Shown: piece after piece, positions 52,179 through 61,884 of the stretch
Position numbering within the stretch: the stretch's first letter is position 1
Layout: the number at the start of each line of letters is the position of its first letter
Source: Candidatus Poribacteria bacterium
Lineage (GTDB): Bacteria; Poribacteria; WGA-4E; WGA-3G
Length of the DNA stretch: 64,000 nucleotides
Direction: 5' to 3'
Assembly: GCA_026702755.1 (NCBI GenBank)
Contig: JAPPBX010000080.1
Span: forward strand, 1 to 64,000
The notes under the pieces: generated by a model
Seen by the model: the letters and a program-made list of their open reading frames with translations, nothing else
Database searches by the model: none
Told to the model about the DNA's origin: nothing
Position numbers and translations under genes: made by a program

Positions 52179-53267
52179 ATGCAGAAAATAAAACTTGGTG
52201 TTATCGGTGCAGGCGGTATCGTCTGCCGAATGCACCTGCCCGACCTCGTACAGGGCGACGATTTTGAAGTTAGTGTCATTGGTGGTAGACGCGAACACCG
52301 TCTCAAACATCAATGTCAAGAATTCGATATACCACGCTGGACACAGGATTACGACGCAATCATTGCAGATGATACACTTGATGCCATTCTGGTTGGCACA
52401 CCGCATCCCTTACATGTTTCGTGGGGTGTCAAAGCACTCGAGGCTGGCAAACATGTGCTGATGCAAAAACCGCTTTGCGGCGATATGAATGAGGCGAATC
52501 AATTTGTCGAGGCAACTGAAGCGAGTGGTAAAACAGTCATGTGTCTCCCGCATTTCGGCGCGGCTGTCTATAAGATTCGCCAATTAATTGCCGAGAATGC
52601 GATTGGGCGCGTGTCCGGTGCGAGAATGCGAAGTAGCCATGGAGGTCCCGAAATCTACTATGCAGAGATTCGCGACATCTTCGGTGAATCTGGCGACGAT
52701 CTGTGGTTTTTCGATGCCAAACAAGCGAGTGTCGGCGCACTTTTCGACATGGGCGTTTACGCTGTTTCCAGCCTCGTTGGGATGCTTGGCACCTTCAAAC
52801 GGGTGACGGGTTTCGTTTCTACGTTTGACAAACCGACGGAATTAGAGGATGTCGCAACGCTTGTGCTTGAGATGCAATCGGGGGGAATCGTCACTGCGGA
52901 GACGAGTTGGTGCGATCCAGCACGCACGGGTGAAGGGAGTGTACACGGCACAGCAGGCAAATTTACGATGCCCGGCAAAGATGGCGCGACGCTTAGCCAG
53001 TGGACACCGACCTCTTACACGCGCGAACACGCGCCCGTTGATGTCAAAGCGATTGACTGTTCAGACGCAGCACCGAGTGGAATGCACACACATTTCGCCG
53101 AACATATCCGTGAAGGAACGCAACCACCGCTCTCAAATGTGTATACAGCGCGGCATGTTACTGAAATTTTGCTTGCTGGACTTGAATCTTCCGAAACAGG
53201 TAAGGCAATCGAGCTGACCACAGAAGCAGAAAATTGTGGAGATTGTTCGTCCGCAGACTGTTGTTGA
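52179..53267 (+). CDS. Gfo/Idh/MocA-family oxidoreductase with Cys-rich tail
   Basis: A 362-residue NAD(P)-dependent oxidoreductase. GVIGAGGIVCRMHLPDL forms the nucleotide-binding turn and LMQKPLCG replaces the family EKP with QKP. ALFDMGVYAVSSLVGMLG is the active-site helix, where Tyr stands in for the usual His. The C terminus ends in ENCGDCSSADCC, four Cys in the last ten residues, which is not a family feature and could bind a metal or be a tag-like extension. GGAAATGTT precedes the ATG. It is paired with the DUF1080 gene, suggesting a 3-keto-sugar route. Confidence 0.9.
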   Translation: MQKIKLGVIGAGGIVCRMHLPDLVQGDDFEVSVIGGRREHRLKHQCQEFDIPRWTQDYDAIIADDTLDAILVGTPHPLHVSWGVKALEAGKHVLMQKPLCGDMNEANQFVEATEASGKTVMCLPHFGAAVYKIRQLIAENAIGRVSGARMRSSHGGPEIYYAEIRDIFGESGDDLWFFDAKQASVGALFDMGVYAVSSLVGMLGTFKRVTGFVSTFDKPTELEDVATLVLEMQSGGIVTAETSWCDPARTGEGSVHGTAGKFTMPGKDGATLSQWTPTSYTREHAPVDVKAIDCSDAAPSGMHTHFAEHIREGTQPPLSNVYTARHVTEILLAGLESSETGKAIELTTEAENCGDCSSADCC

Positions 53268-53325
53268 TACGATAATTGAACTAACAGCAGAAGCAGATAG
53301 ATAGTTAGAAAGGAAAAGAGGTGTG

Positions 53326-53360
53326 TTTCATGTAGGCGCGGAAAGCGCGCCTACATGAAA
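53326..53360. terminator. Perfect 15-bp hairpin between convergent genes
   Basis: TTTCATGTAGGCGCG (53326-53340) pairs perfectly with CGCGCCTACATGAAA (53346-53360) around a 5-nt loop. It sits between the Gfo/Idh/MocA stop (53267) and the DUF5069 stop (53372), which face each other. With A/T at the outer ends it can act as a bidirectional terminator. Its GTAGG...GCGCGC core resembles the 26739-26763 hairpin. Confidence 0.7.
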
Positions 53361-53371
53361 TGACGAAACGT

Positions 53372-53818
53372 CTAATCTAAACTGGCGTGAAATTCATACC
53401 AATCATCAAGGTTGTTGAGATTAACAGCGTCCAAGATAGAACCGTCGTCGCCAATACCGCTTGCACCGAGGATGCCCCCACGGGTATCGTCGTCGTGATT
53501 ATAGCCTGAAATTGCAGCGTTCAGTTCGTCGACTGCTGCTTGGTCAAAACTTCCGTTTTCCGAAACCCACGCTTCAAATTGTGGATAGGTGGGCGAATTG
53601 TCGCTGATGTATGCCAGTGTAGCGTCCTTGTCCAGTCCGAGTCCATCTAACACCATCTGATCAAAACCTGCGCCGCATGCCGGATACTCTTCATTTAGTA
53701 CACCCTTGGCATCCATTAGCACTTTCGACCAGAATCGTGGAAGATGCAATACCCCAAGCGGTCCTGCAACTCCGGAACTAATTGTGGGTATCATTGGTGT
53801 TTTCTTCCTTCCAAACAT
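53372..53818 (-). CDS. DUF5069 domain protein
   Basis: A 148-residue protein of the DUF5069 family. GVLHLPRFWSKVLMDAKGVL, then YPACGAGFDQMVLDGLGLDKD, and FEAWVSENGSFDQAAVDELN give the characteristic pattern. The C-terminal DDWYEFHASLD is also typical. The family has no established reaction. ATG at 53818 follows GGGAGGAAAACAGA. It has its own promoter. Confidence 0.82.
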   Translation of the reverse strand: MFGRKKTPMIPTISSGVAGPLGVLHLPRFWSKVLMDAKGVLNEEYPACGAGFDQMVLDGLGLDKDATLAYISDNSPTYPQFEAWVSENGSFDQAAVDELNAAISGYNHDDDTRGGILGASGIGDDGSILDAVNLNNLDDWYEFHASLD

Positions 53819-53909
53819 TCTGTTTTCCTCCCTTACTTTGAACGTTAAGTAATAGGTCGGTATTATCAACATAACAGGTGTTATTGCCTGCCATGCGAAA
53901 TTCTACTCT

Positions 53910-53937
53910 ATTATAGCAGCGCGTACAAAAAAAGCAA
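53910..53937 (-). promoter_or_regulatory. Promoter for the DUF5069 gene
   Basis: On the minus strand TTGCTT (53937-53932), 16 bp, TATAAT (53915-53910), about 92 bp before the ATG at 53818. Confidence 0.55.
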
Positions 53938-53961
53938 GAAAAATTTAAATGCTGTTACGAA

Positions 53962-54249
53962 TCACTTAACATCGTCAGGTTTAGCGACTTTAAACTTGAG
54001 TTCGCCGGGTTTTATATAACCGAGCCGTTTTCTCGCGAGCCGCTCCTTTGTGAGTTCGTCGTTTTTTAGCATTTCGACGCGCTTCTGGAGCCGGTCACGT
54101 TCGGCTTCCAGTTCTCGGATCTCGGCGCGGTAGGCTTCTTCAGCGAGCTGCGCGTGCTGCCAATCGCCATAACCGTTCATGAATTGATCAACGCTAACGA
54201 GGAGTAATCCAACCGCAATAAGAAGTAAAATTGGACGAAGAATACGCAT
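53962..54249 (-). CDS. ftsB: FtsB/DivIC-type septum formation initiator
   Basis: A 95-residue single-pass inner-membrane protein that helps assemble the division machinery with FtsL and FtsQ. After a short basic start, LLLIAVGLLLVSVDQF is the transmembrane helix. A periplasmic coiled coil (AEEAYRAEIRELEAERDRLQ, then KRVEMLKNDE) follows, and the family end is LARKRLGYIKPGE. ATG at 54249 follows AAGGT. It follows the enolase gene by 66 bp, the arrangement seen in many bacteria, which supports the call. Confidence 0.85.
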   Translation of the reverse strand: MRILRPILLLIAVGLLLVSVDQFMNGYGDWQHAQLAEEAYRAEIRELEAERDRLQKRVEMLKNDELTKERLARKRLGYIKPGELKFKVAKPDDVK

Positions 54250-54315
54250 GAAGTGGACCTTAAAAAAAAGCGTTCTGGGACAGCACACAAGCTGTCCCTA
54301 TGCAAATGTAATCGG

Positions 54316-55737
<1,422 letters not shown>

Positions 55738-55774
55738 TTATTTTAGATGTACCTTCCAAACATTTGCGTCAATA

Positions 55775-56467
55775 CTATTCCTCAATGACAGCATCTGCAA
55801 GTAGATACGCAGCTGCCAAAAAAACTAAACTACACCCGATGAGCAGTGCCAGCCAAAATCCGTTATCTAATCCGCCAGTTACCAAAAGCGAGACGGTGCA
55901 TTTCGCTCCGCCCATAATAATTGGGATGACGAGAGGAAGTAAAATAACGGAAAGGAGGCTCTCGCCGCCATTCGCACCTGTGGACATACCAGCTAACAGC
56001 ACACCGACAGCGCAAAAACCGAGTGTCCCGATACCAAGTACACCGGATAATTTCAATAATATACCCACCGTCACCACATCAAGCAGATCCAAAAATTGAA
56101 GTGCGATGGGGGTAATGACGATTTCCAATAGGAATAAAAAAATGACATTGCTAACGACTTTAGAGAGGTAGAGATTACTCGCATCAACGCCGGTCAGGCG
56201 TATGCCCTGCAACGCACCGTGTGAACGTTCTGCTGTGAATGAACGGTTCAAGGTGATAATCCCTGCAAAAACGAATGCCGCCCAGAGGACACTTGCAGTG
56301 AGTTTGCCACGCTCTCCCCTTTCAGGAAAAATCGGGCCAAACGCGAAAGCAAAAATGAGGACAACTAATATGCTGAAGACGAAGACTAATACAAACGTCT
56401 CTTTTGAACGGAATTGAAGCCCAAGGTCTTTGCGAATCAACGCGCCAATTTGACGAAGTGCCTTCAT
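55775..56467 (-). CDS. ccmB: Heme exporter protein B (cytochrome c maturation)
   Basis: A 230-residue inner-membrane permease subunit of the CcmAB complex, which drives heme release for cytochrome c maturation. It opens MKALRQIGALIRKDLGLQFRSKE and has about six helices: TFVLVFVFSILVVLIFAFAF, LWAAFVFAGIITLNRSF and further segments, with ERSHGALQGIRLTGVDAS conserved in the family. It lies 73 bp after ccmA and is co-transcribed with it. ccmC is not adjacent, and a ccmH-like gene is at the right end of the window. Confidence 0.9.
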   Translation of the reverse strand: MKALRQIGALIRKDLGLQFRSKETFVLVFVFSILVVLIFAFAFGPIFPERGERGKLTASVLWAAFVFAGIITLNRSFTAERSHGALQGIRLTGVDASNLYLSKVVSNVIFLFLLEIVITPIALQFLDLLDVVTVGILLKLSGVLGIGTLGFCAVGVLLAGMSTGANGGESLLSVILLPLVIPIIMGGAKCTVSLLVTGGLDNGFWLALLIGCSLVFLAAAYLLADAVIEE

Positions 56468-56540
56468 GTTTGTCTCAATTTTTTGCCAGCCATCAAGTGT
56501 TAGTAGCCAAAAGACGTTTTACGGCACAAGAACCCAACAG

Positions 56541-57242
56541 TTAAGAGCTTAACCTCTCTTCATACATAAACAGCAACGTCTCTGCTGTAATTTCATCTTT
56601 CTGCGCGACTTCCTCCAGTTCTCCCTTTATCATAAAGAAGAACCTTGTGCCTGCGAGATAGCCCAGCTCTGTATTATGTGTTGTGATGACAATACCTTTG
56701 CCGTTTTGTTGTTCTTGTGCAATGCGCTCCAGAGCAAACTGCTTGGCAGAAGCATCCAATCCAGAGAAGGGTTCGTCGAGTAATAAAACTGAAGGTTGAT
56801 GGAGAAGTGCTCTGGCAATCATAAAACGCTGCGTCATGCCCCGTGAGAAGATGTGCAGAGGCTCATGGGCAAAGTGTTGCAAGCCGACTTCCGTGAGGAG
56901 CGTCATACAGCGGTGTTCTAACTGTTTAACGCCGTACATCCGTCCAAAAAACTTGAGATTCTCGTAAGGACTGAACACCGGATAAGCGAGATTTTCATGA
57001 ATAAGGACACCCAATCCGTTACGCACGTCCGAGTAATTTGCGATTGCATCCGCGCCTTCAATCTCAAGTTTCCCGGATGTCGGCTTCAGGAGTGTCGCGA
57101 GAATTTTGATGAGCGTTGTTTTACCAGCACCATTAGGACCGAAAATTGTAACCACTTCGCCCGGATTAACCGAAAGCGTGGCATCTTTGACGATCGCGCG
57201 ATTTCCAAAGTCTTTGGTGAGTTGGGAAGCACGAAGGCGCAT
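56541..57242 (-). CDS. ccmA: Heme exporter ATP-binding protein A (cytochrome c maturation)
   Basis: A 233-residue ABC ATPase. Walker A is GPNGAGKTT, the signature reads FSRGMTQRFMIARAL (a variant of LSGGQ seen in CcmA-like ATPases), and Walker B is VLLLDEPFSGLD, followed by the His-switch ITTHNTELG. The position directly upstream of ccmB supports CcmA over a generic exporter ATPase. ATG at 57242. A hairpin-forming repeat lies between it and korB. Confidence 0.85.
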   Translation of the reverse strand: MRLRASQLTKDFGNRAIVKDATLSVNPGEVVTIFGPNGAGKTTLIKILATLLKPTSGKLEIEGADAIANYSDVRNGLGVLIHENLAYPVFSPYENLKFFGRMYGVKQLEHRCMTLLTEVGLQHFAHEPLHIFSRGMTQRFMIARALLHQPSVLLLDEPFSGLDASAKQFALERIAQEQQNGKGIVITTHNTELGYLAGTRFFFMIKGELEEVAQKDEITAETLLFMYEERLSS

Positions 57243-57305
57243 GGTGTGAGAGATTCCGGACCGGCTGGAAAAGTGGAAGTCCTTCCAACCCTCTATCTTT
57301 CCATT

Positions 57306-57354
57306 TGGAAGGGTGGAAGGGTGGAAGATTGCGGGGCTTCCATCCTTCCATCTT
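57306..57354. repeat. Inverted octamer array forming a 13-bp stem
   Basis: Three plus-strand units TGGAAGGG, TGGAAGGG, TGGAAGAT (57306-57329) are followed by the reverse complement TTCCATCC, TTCCATCT (57339-57354). GGAAGGGTGGAAG (57315-57327) pairs with CTTCCATCCTTCC (57337-57349), with one G-T wobble and a 9-nt loop. It starts 11 bp past the korB stop on the minus strand and could terminate the kor operon. Confidence 0.6.
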
Positions 57355-57364
57355 TCTTCTACTT

Positions 57365-58270
57365 TTACATCATTCTTTGGATGATTGCGTCACCCTGCTC
57401 CTGGGTGATGCCGAGCGGTTGATGCACTATAGGACCTTTTTCCAAAACAGGTTCCATTTGATCCAATGACTGGCGGCTTGTATCATGGTAGAACAACCCA
57501 AGCTGCGTTTCATGCCCCGTCTTGACTGCTTGCGCAAGTGCAGCGGCTCTGTCACTTGTGTCATGATTTTCAAGAGATTGGACTCGCTCCTTCCAATAGT
57601 CGAAAATCTTCATTTTCTCCTTCTTCCAAGTCACACAAGGACTGATAACGTCAATGAACGCAAACCCTTTGTGTTGCATCCCGTTATACATCAATTCCGC
57701 GAGTTGTCTTCCTTCAGAACTAAATGCCCTTGCGACATAAGTCGCACCCGCGACAATTGCCATCGCAACCGGATTGAGAGGTGACTCTAAATTACCGAAC
57801 GGCGTGCTTTTCGTCTGTTCTCCTACTATAGTCGTCGGTGAGGCTTGCCCAACAGTCAACCCATACGTCTCGTTATTCATGACAATGTAGAGGAGATCAA
57901 TATTTTTTCGCATCGTATGAATGAAATGATTTCCGCCGATACCGTAACCATCACCATCACCACCCGTGACGACAACATTCAACTCGTGATTGGCAAATTT
58001 AGCACCCGTTGCGACTGCTAAAGCGCGACCGTGTAGCGTATGCATCCCGTACGTTTTGACATAACCAGGGAGGTTAGAGGAACACCCGATTCCACTTACA
58101 GTCAGGTGATCATGATTGCCACGACCGAGTTTGGCATAAGCGTTTTGTAGCGCATTAAGGACACTAAAATCACCACAACCGGCACACCAATCGGGATTAA
58201 CATCACCTTTAAAATCTCGCGCTGTAGGTGCACCTTGAATAGGTCTTTCTCGTCTTGCTCGTCTCGCCAT
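57365..58270 (-). CDS. korB: 2-oxoacid:ferredoxin oxidoreductase, beta subunit
   Basis: A 301-residue thiamine-diphosphate subunit of a 2-oxoglutarate (or pyruvate) ferredoxin oxidoreductase. PDWCAGCGDFSVLNA places CAGC at 29-32. The thiamine-binding VVVTGGDGDGYGIGGNHF has GDGDG at 104-108 and the later NNETYGLTVGQASPT supplies Mg and ThDP contacts. ATG at 58270 has AGGAGG nine bases upstream; the ATG three codons earlier abuts that site and is not used. Only 18 bp separate it from korA. The complex makes acyl-CoA, CO2 and reduced ferredoxin. Confidence 0.92.
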   Translation of the reverse strand: MARRARRERPIQGAPTARDFKGDVNPDWCAGCGDFSVLNALQNAYAKLGRGNHDHLTVSGIGCSSNLPGYVKTYGMHTLHGRALAVATGAKFANHELNVVVTGGDGDGYGIGGNHFIHTMRKNIDLLYIVMNNETYGLTVGQASPTTIVGEQTKSTPFGNLESPLNPVAMAIVAGATYVARAFSSEGRQLAELMYNGMQHKGFAFIDVISPCVTWKKEKMKIFDYWKERVQSLENHDTSDRAAALAQAVKTGHETQLGLFYHDTSRQSLDQMEPVLEKGPIVHQPLGITQEQGDAIIQRMM

Positions 58271-58288
58271 CTGATTCATCCTCCTTTG

Positions 58289-60073
58289 TTAGACAACAAT
58301 CTCTTGATAGGGGACATAAAGATCTGTTTTACTGTTCAAAAGTTCACGGGTGCCATCAACAACGTGATGCGGCATAAACGGCTCACCGTCGTATTTGCGG
58401 ATGTGCCCATCTGCCTTAAAGCCGGTCTCACCCCGTAAAAACCGAGCGAATTGACCCGTGTAGTTGCACTCAACGATAATCGAATGCGCAGATTTTGCAA
58501 GCACTTCGTTGACGGCATCTTCATCCATTGGATAGAGCCACTTGAAGTGGATATGGTTGGTGGCAATGCCTGCTTCGTTTAACATTTGTGCTGCTTCAGC
58601 GATGACACCATGCGTGGACCCCCACCCAATCAAGGTGACTTCGGCATCTTCAGCTCCCTCCAGAGTCGGAGGCGGGAGCAGTTCAACGATGCCTTCCATC
58701 TTGCGTTGCCGTTTCTCCATAATATCACGACGTTTATGAGGATTCGTGAATTCATCACTAATCAGCCCCCCATCTTCATCATGATCGTCGGTAGCAACAA
58801 CGTGCGTATGCCCAGGCGTGCCAGGGATAGCACGGGGCGAAATTCCGCTGTCTGTGATCTGGTAACGCAGATATTCACCATCTGTCTGTCCTTGTCCGGT
58901 GATTAATTCCCCACGGTCGATTTTAGGTTGCCAGTTGATAGAATCCGGCACGAATGTCGTGTGACCTTCCGCCAGCGACAAATCCGTGAGCACCATGCCG
59001 GGGCACTGAAACTTGTCAATGAGGTTAAAGAGTTCAGGTATTGTATCAAAACCGTCCATCATACTGGTAGGTGAAACAACAATTTTCGGAAAATCACCTT
59101 GGCTCGCGCCGAGAACTTGCCATAAATCTCCCTGCTCGGTTTTGGTAGGTAAACCTGTGGAGGGGCCCCCGCGTTGAACATTAACAACAACGATTGGAAT
59201 TTCCATCATGCCGGCACTGCCAATCGCTTCGGACATGAGTGCGAAACCGCCACCCGATGTGGCACACATTGCGCGTGCACCGGTGTGTGCAGCACCGATT
59301 ACCATATTGACAACGCTGATTTCATCTTCACATTGCCGAACGATAATACCGAGATCGCGAGCGTTTGGGGCCATCCAGTGGAGAATACCTGTTGATGGAC
59401 TCATCGGATATGCAGCATAAAATTTGACACCTGCGGCTGCACCGCCCATCGCCATCAGCATATTACCGCTACCGAACGCCAACGGGGTATCCTGTCTCTC
59501 AAATTGGACATCTAACGGCGTAAAGTGTTCAGCAGCGTAATCGTAACTTGCACGTGCAGCAGCAATATTCGCATCCACTACTGCTTGACCTTTACGTTTG
59601 AGAAATGTCAGAACGATGATGTCCTCAAGCACTGCTAAATCTATCCCTACCAATTGCAAAGCCACACTGGACATACAAACATTCAGCATAAGGGCTTTTC
59701 TATCTGGGTCGTTGGTGAGCTCTTTATAGGAAATAGGACACAATTGGATGTCATCTCGTGTTGGAGGCTCTTTCACATGCTCGCTATTATAGATTAAAGC
59801 ACCACCAGGGGCTACATGTGGCAGATGCTTCTCTACGCTATTGGCATCCAGAGCAATAATCAGATCTATCTTGTCCCCGTGGTTCGCAACAGGTTCAGAA
59901 CTGATCCGGATCGTCAGGAAGGAGTGACCGCCGCGGATGAGGGATTGATAGGCGGTGTAAGTAAAAACGTTCAGCCCATACCGGGCACAGATTTGGCTGA
60001 TGCTTTTGCCTGCAGCTTCTATACCCTGCCCGGGTGCCCCTCCTACAGCGATTGCAAAATCGTACTTTGCCAT
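58289..60073 (-). CDS. korA: 2-oxoacid:ferredoxin oxidoreductase, fused gamma-alpha subunit
   Basis: A 594-residue fusion. Residues 1-190 form the gamma domain (VGGAPGQGIEAAGKSISQIC, then YQSLIRGGHSFLTIRIS). The alpha domain begins at about 205 (SGNMLMAMGGAAAGVKFYAAYPMSPSTGI). EDEISVVNMVIGAAHTGARA and STGLPTKTEQGDL are conserved. The C-terminal domain III has VTLIGWGSTHGVIAEAA. It matches KorA-type enzymes for 2-oxoglutarate, but pyruvate or branched-chain oxoacids are possible. ATG follows GGGAG and a strong promoter. Confidence 0.93.
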   Translation of the reverse strand: MAKYDFAIAVGGAPGQGIEAAGKSISQICARYGLNVFTYTAYQSLIRGGHSFLTIRISSEPVANHGDKIDLIIALDANSVEKHLPHVAPGGALIYNSEHVKEPPTRDDIQLCPISYKELTNDPDRKALMLNVCMSSVALQLVGIDLAVLEDIIVLTFLKRKGQAVVDANIAAARASYDYAAEHFTPLDVQFERQDTPLAFGSGNMLMAMGGAAAGVKFYAAYPMSPSTGILHWMAPNARDLGIIVRQCEDEISVVNMVIGAAHTGARAMCATSGGGFALMSEAIGSAGMMEIPIVVVNVQRGGPSTGLPTKTEQGDLWQVLGASQGDFPKIVVSPTSMMDGFDTIPELFNLIDKFQCPGMVLTDLSLAEGHTTFVPDSINWQPKIDRGELITGQGQTDGEYLRYQITDSGISPRAIPGTPGHTHVVATDDHDEDGGLISDEFTNPHKRRDIMEKRQRKMEGIVELLPPPTLEGAEDAEVTLIGWGSTHGVIAEAAQMLNEAGIATNHIHFKWLYPMDEDAVNEVLAKSAHSIIVECNYTGQFARFLRGETGFKADGHIRKYDGEPFMPHHVVDGTRELLNSKTDLYVPYQEIVV

Positions 60074-60260
60074 CTTGGCTCCCTTCTAATAATTTTTCGT
60101 ATTCCAGTCTGATACCGCAGATACGCCACAGTTGGTCTCAATCAATGTTGCGACATCAGATGGATGGACAAATAAGCAAATTGTTCGTTTGTTAATTACA
60201 TTGCGATATTTGCGCCTTTTTCTTAATATTCATGAACACATATAACATTCTATTTTTTTA

Positions 60261-60289
60261 ATTATACCATGTTTAAGTGATTTTTTCAA
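60261..60289 (-). promoter_or_regulatory. korA: Promoter of the korAB operon
   Basis: On the minus strand TTGAAA (60289-60284), 17 bp, TATAAT (60266-60261), 188 bp before the korA ATG. The leader is long and AT-rich and holds no gene. Confidence 0.7.
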
Positions 60290-60327
60290 GTTTTTTAAAT
60301 CTCTACGAATGCACTATATAGCAGATT

Positions 60328-60855
60328 TTATAAACCTGCTCCCCCGATCATAGTATGCCTCTTCAGATTGCAAGTAGCCATTTCCCACTCCGCCACAATC
60401 ACCTGCCGAGGCAATTTTCCATCTTCTGAATGGTACACCAACACATCGTGCCGATGATATTCGTGCAGTAGGGCAACAAGGGATCGGGAAAAACCTGCTG
60501 GAGAAATCAGGAAAGAATATAAAGGACGCGCAATACGACTATACATCAGAAGTTGGGAAAGGTGTGCCAACGTGAGTTTGGTGTTTTTACACTCGACCAA
60601 AACCAGCTCGGTCGGTTTATTGGCGTGATGGACAAATCCAACAACATCAACTTTTATATTCCATGAACGCCATTCTCCAAGAAAGTTGCCACGGTTATAT
60701 GTGCTAAGAAAACGGGAAATTGGGGTATGCGGAAAGGCATGGATATCAATCTCAACTTGACGAAATCGCCCCTTTAGAAAATTCTCTAACCATTGGCACA
60801 CATCAGGGTACAGGTCCATAACACTCTTCGGACCGACCTTTTCAGGGGTTTTCAT
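60328..60855 (-). CDS. PD-(D/E)XK-nuclease-like protein
   Basis: A 175-residue soluble protein. The restriction-endonuclease core motif is visible: D70 in IKVDVVGFV, then E88 and K90 in LVLVECKN, and downstream LSQLLMYSRIA with a conserved Gln and Tyr. Many such proteins are nucleases or scaffolds, so cleavage activity is unproven. ATG at 60855 follows GGAGAAGTTTCC. It lies 13 bp after the stop of the HEAT protein and ends an operon that begins with ccmH. Why a nuclease-like gene is in a maturation operon is unclear. Confidence 0.75.
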   Translation of the reverse strand: MKTPEKVGPKSVMDLYPDVCQWLENFLKGRFRQVEIDIHAFPHTPISRFLSTYNRGNFLGEWRSWNIKVDVVGFVHHANKPTELVLVECKNTKLTLAHLSQLLMYSRIARPLYSFLISPAGFSRSLVALLHEYHRHDVLVYHSEDGKLPRQVIVAEWEMATCNLKRHTMIGGAGL

Positions 60856-60868
60856 GGAAACTTCTCCA

Positions 60869-61483
60869 TTACGTTTGGCTGAACGCTTCAAGTGCCTGTT
60901 TTGCTTCCGGGGTTCCAATTTTTTCTAATGCAAAAGCGACATAATTTTGGACCTCTTCGGATTCATCGTCAAGTGCCTTGATAAGCGCAGGTACTGCATC
61001 CGCTGCTGCGTCTTCCAGTTTAGCAAGCGTGTACGCAGCATAAGACCGAACATCCTCCGACGGATCGTTCAAAGCATCAATAAGCGCAGGCATCGCACCA
61101 ATTGCCGCGCTCCCCATCAGATTGAGCGCGCGAGCTGCATATTCGCGGAACTCTTCATTGAGTTTGTCAGATAACGCTTCCACCAAAACCGGTATTGCTG
61201 GTTCACCGATGAGGCTAAGCGTATTACCAAGCGCGAGTGCATAGTACCTCTCAGCTATCGCCATCTGATCAATAAGCGCAGGTATTGCCGGTTCACCAAT
61301 GGCAGCCAAGACCTCAGTGGCTTGCTCAACCACATCCCCAAGATTATCAGCGAGTGCCTCAACAAGTTGCGGTATAGCAGGTTCACCGATAGCAACCAAT
61401 TCTTCTCTCGCAGCTTCAAGGATATCGTCATCCAGCTCCGACAAATCCTCGATTAAATCCGCTACGATGTGTTCATCGTCCAT
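60869..61483 (-). CDS. HEAT-repeat protein (larger)
   Basis: A 204-residue helical-repeat protein. About six HEAT/PBS-lyase-type units of roughly 31-37 residues, for example AIPQLVEALADNLGDVVEQA, AIPALIDQMA, AIPVLVEALSDKLNEEFREY and ADAVPALIKALDDESEEVQN, run from residue 15 to the end. Such solenoids bind proteins or help phycobilin-like lyases, but no partner is obvious. It is the larger of two adjacent HEAT genes, likely a duplication. ATG at 61483. Confidence 0.88.
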   Translation of the reverse strand: MDDEHIVADLIEDLSELDDDILEAAREELVAIGEPAIPQLVEALADNLGDVVEQATEVLAAIGEPAIPALIDQMAIAERYYALALGNTLSLIGEPAIPVLVEALSDKLNEEFREYAARALNLMGSAAIGAMPALIDALNDPSEDVRSYAAYTLAKLEDAAADAVPALIKALDDESEEVQNYVAFALEKIGTPEAKQALEAFSQT

Positions 61484-61488
61484 CTATT

Positions 61489-61884
61489 CTATTCGCCTTT
61501 CTTAACATACGCCAACATTGTGATAAGACGGTCGGTTTGTTCGGGTCGTAAATACTTGTAAAACCATTCCGAAAACTCACGCTCGGCTCTGGTGAGCTGA
61601 GCCGTTAGGGTGGGGACGGTGGACTCTCCGATTTCCGCTAAGACCTCCGCAGCGTGGTTCGCCATCTGTTCCATGTAAACAGGAAGTGCGGACTCCTCGA
61701 TATGGGTATAGAACTCGGCACCATATCCAGAGATATGCCAGCATTCCTGAGTAAGGACATCAATGAGCTGTGGAATAGCCGGTCTACCTATCGCAATTAA
61801 TTCTGCTTTCGCGGTGTCCCGAATGTTTTCGTCTATATGACCCAACATGACTATCAAATCAGCGATGTGGTGTTTGCTATGCAT
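61489..61884 (-). CDS. HEAT-repeat protein (smaller)
   Basis: A 131-residue protein with two to three HEAT units (LIAIGRPAIPQLIDVLTQ, EVLAEIGESTVPTLTAQL). Its opening HHIADLIVMLGHIDENI parallels the start of the next gene product (HIVADLIEDLSELDDDI), so the two are paralogues. The C-terminal tail EWFYKYLRPEQTDRLITML is not HEAT but resembles the tail RLRREQTERLTTLLEEQ of the upstream regulatory-domain protein. ATG at 61884 follows AGAGGGGAAACA. It overlaps the upstream gene by 8 bp. Confidence 0.85.
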   Translation of the reverse strand: MHSKHHIADLIVMLGHIDENIRDTAKAELIAIGRPAIPQLIDVLTQECWHISGYGAEFYTHIEESALPVYMEQMANHAAEVLAEIGESTVPTLTAQLTRAEREFSEWFYKYLRPEQTDRLITMLAYVKKGE

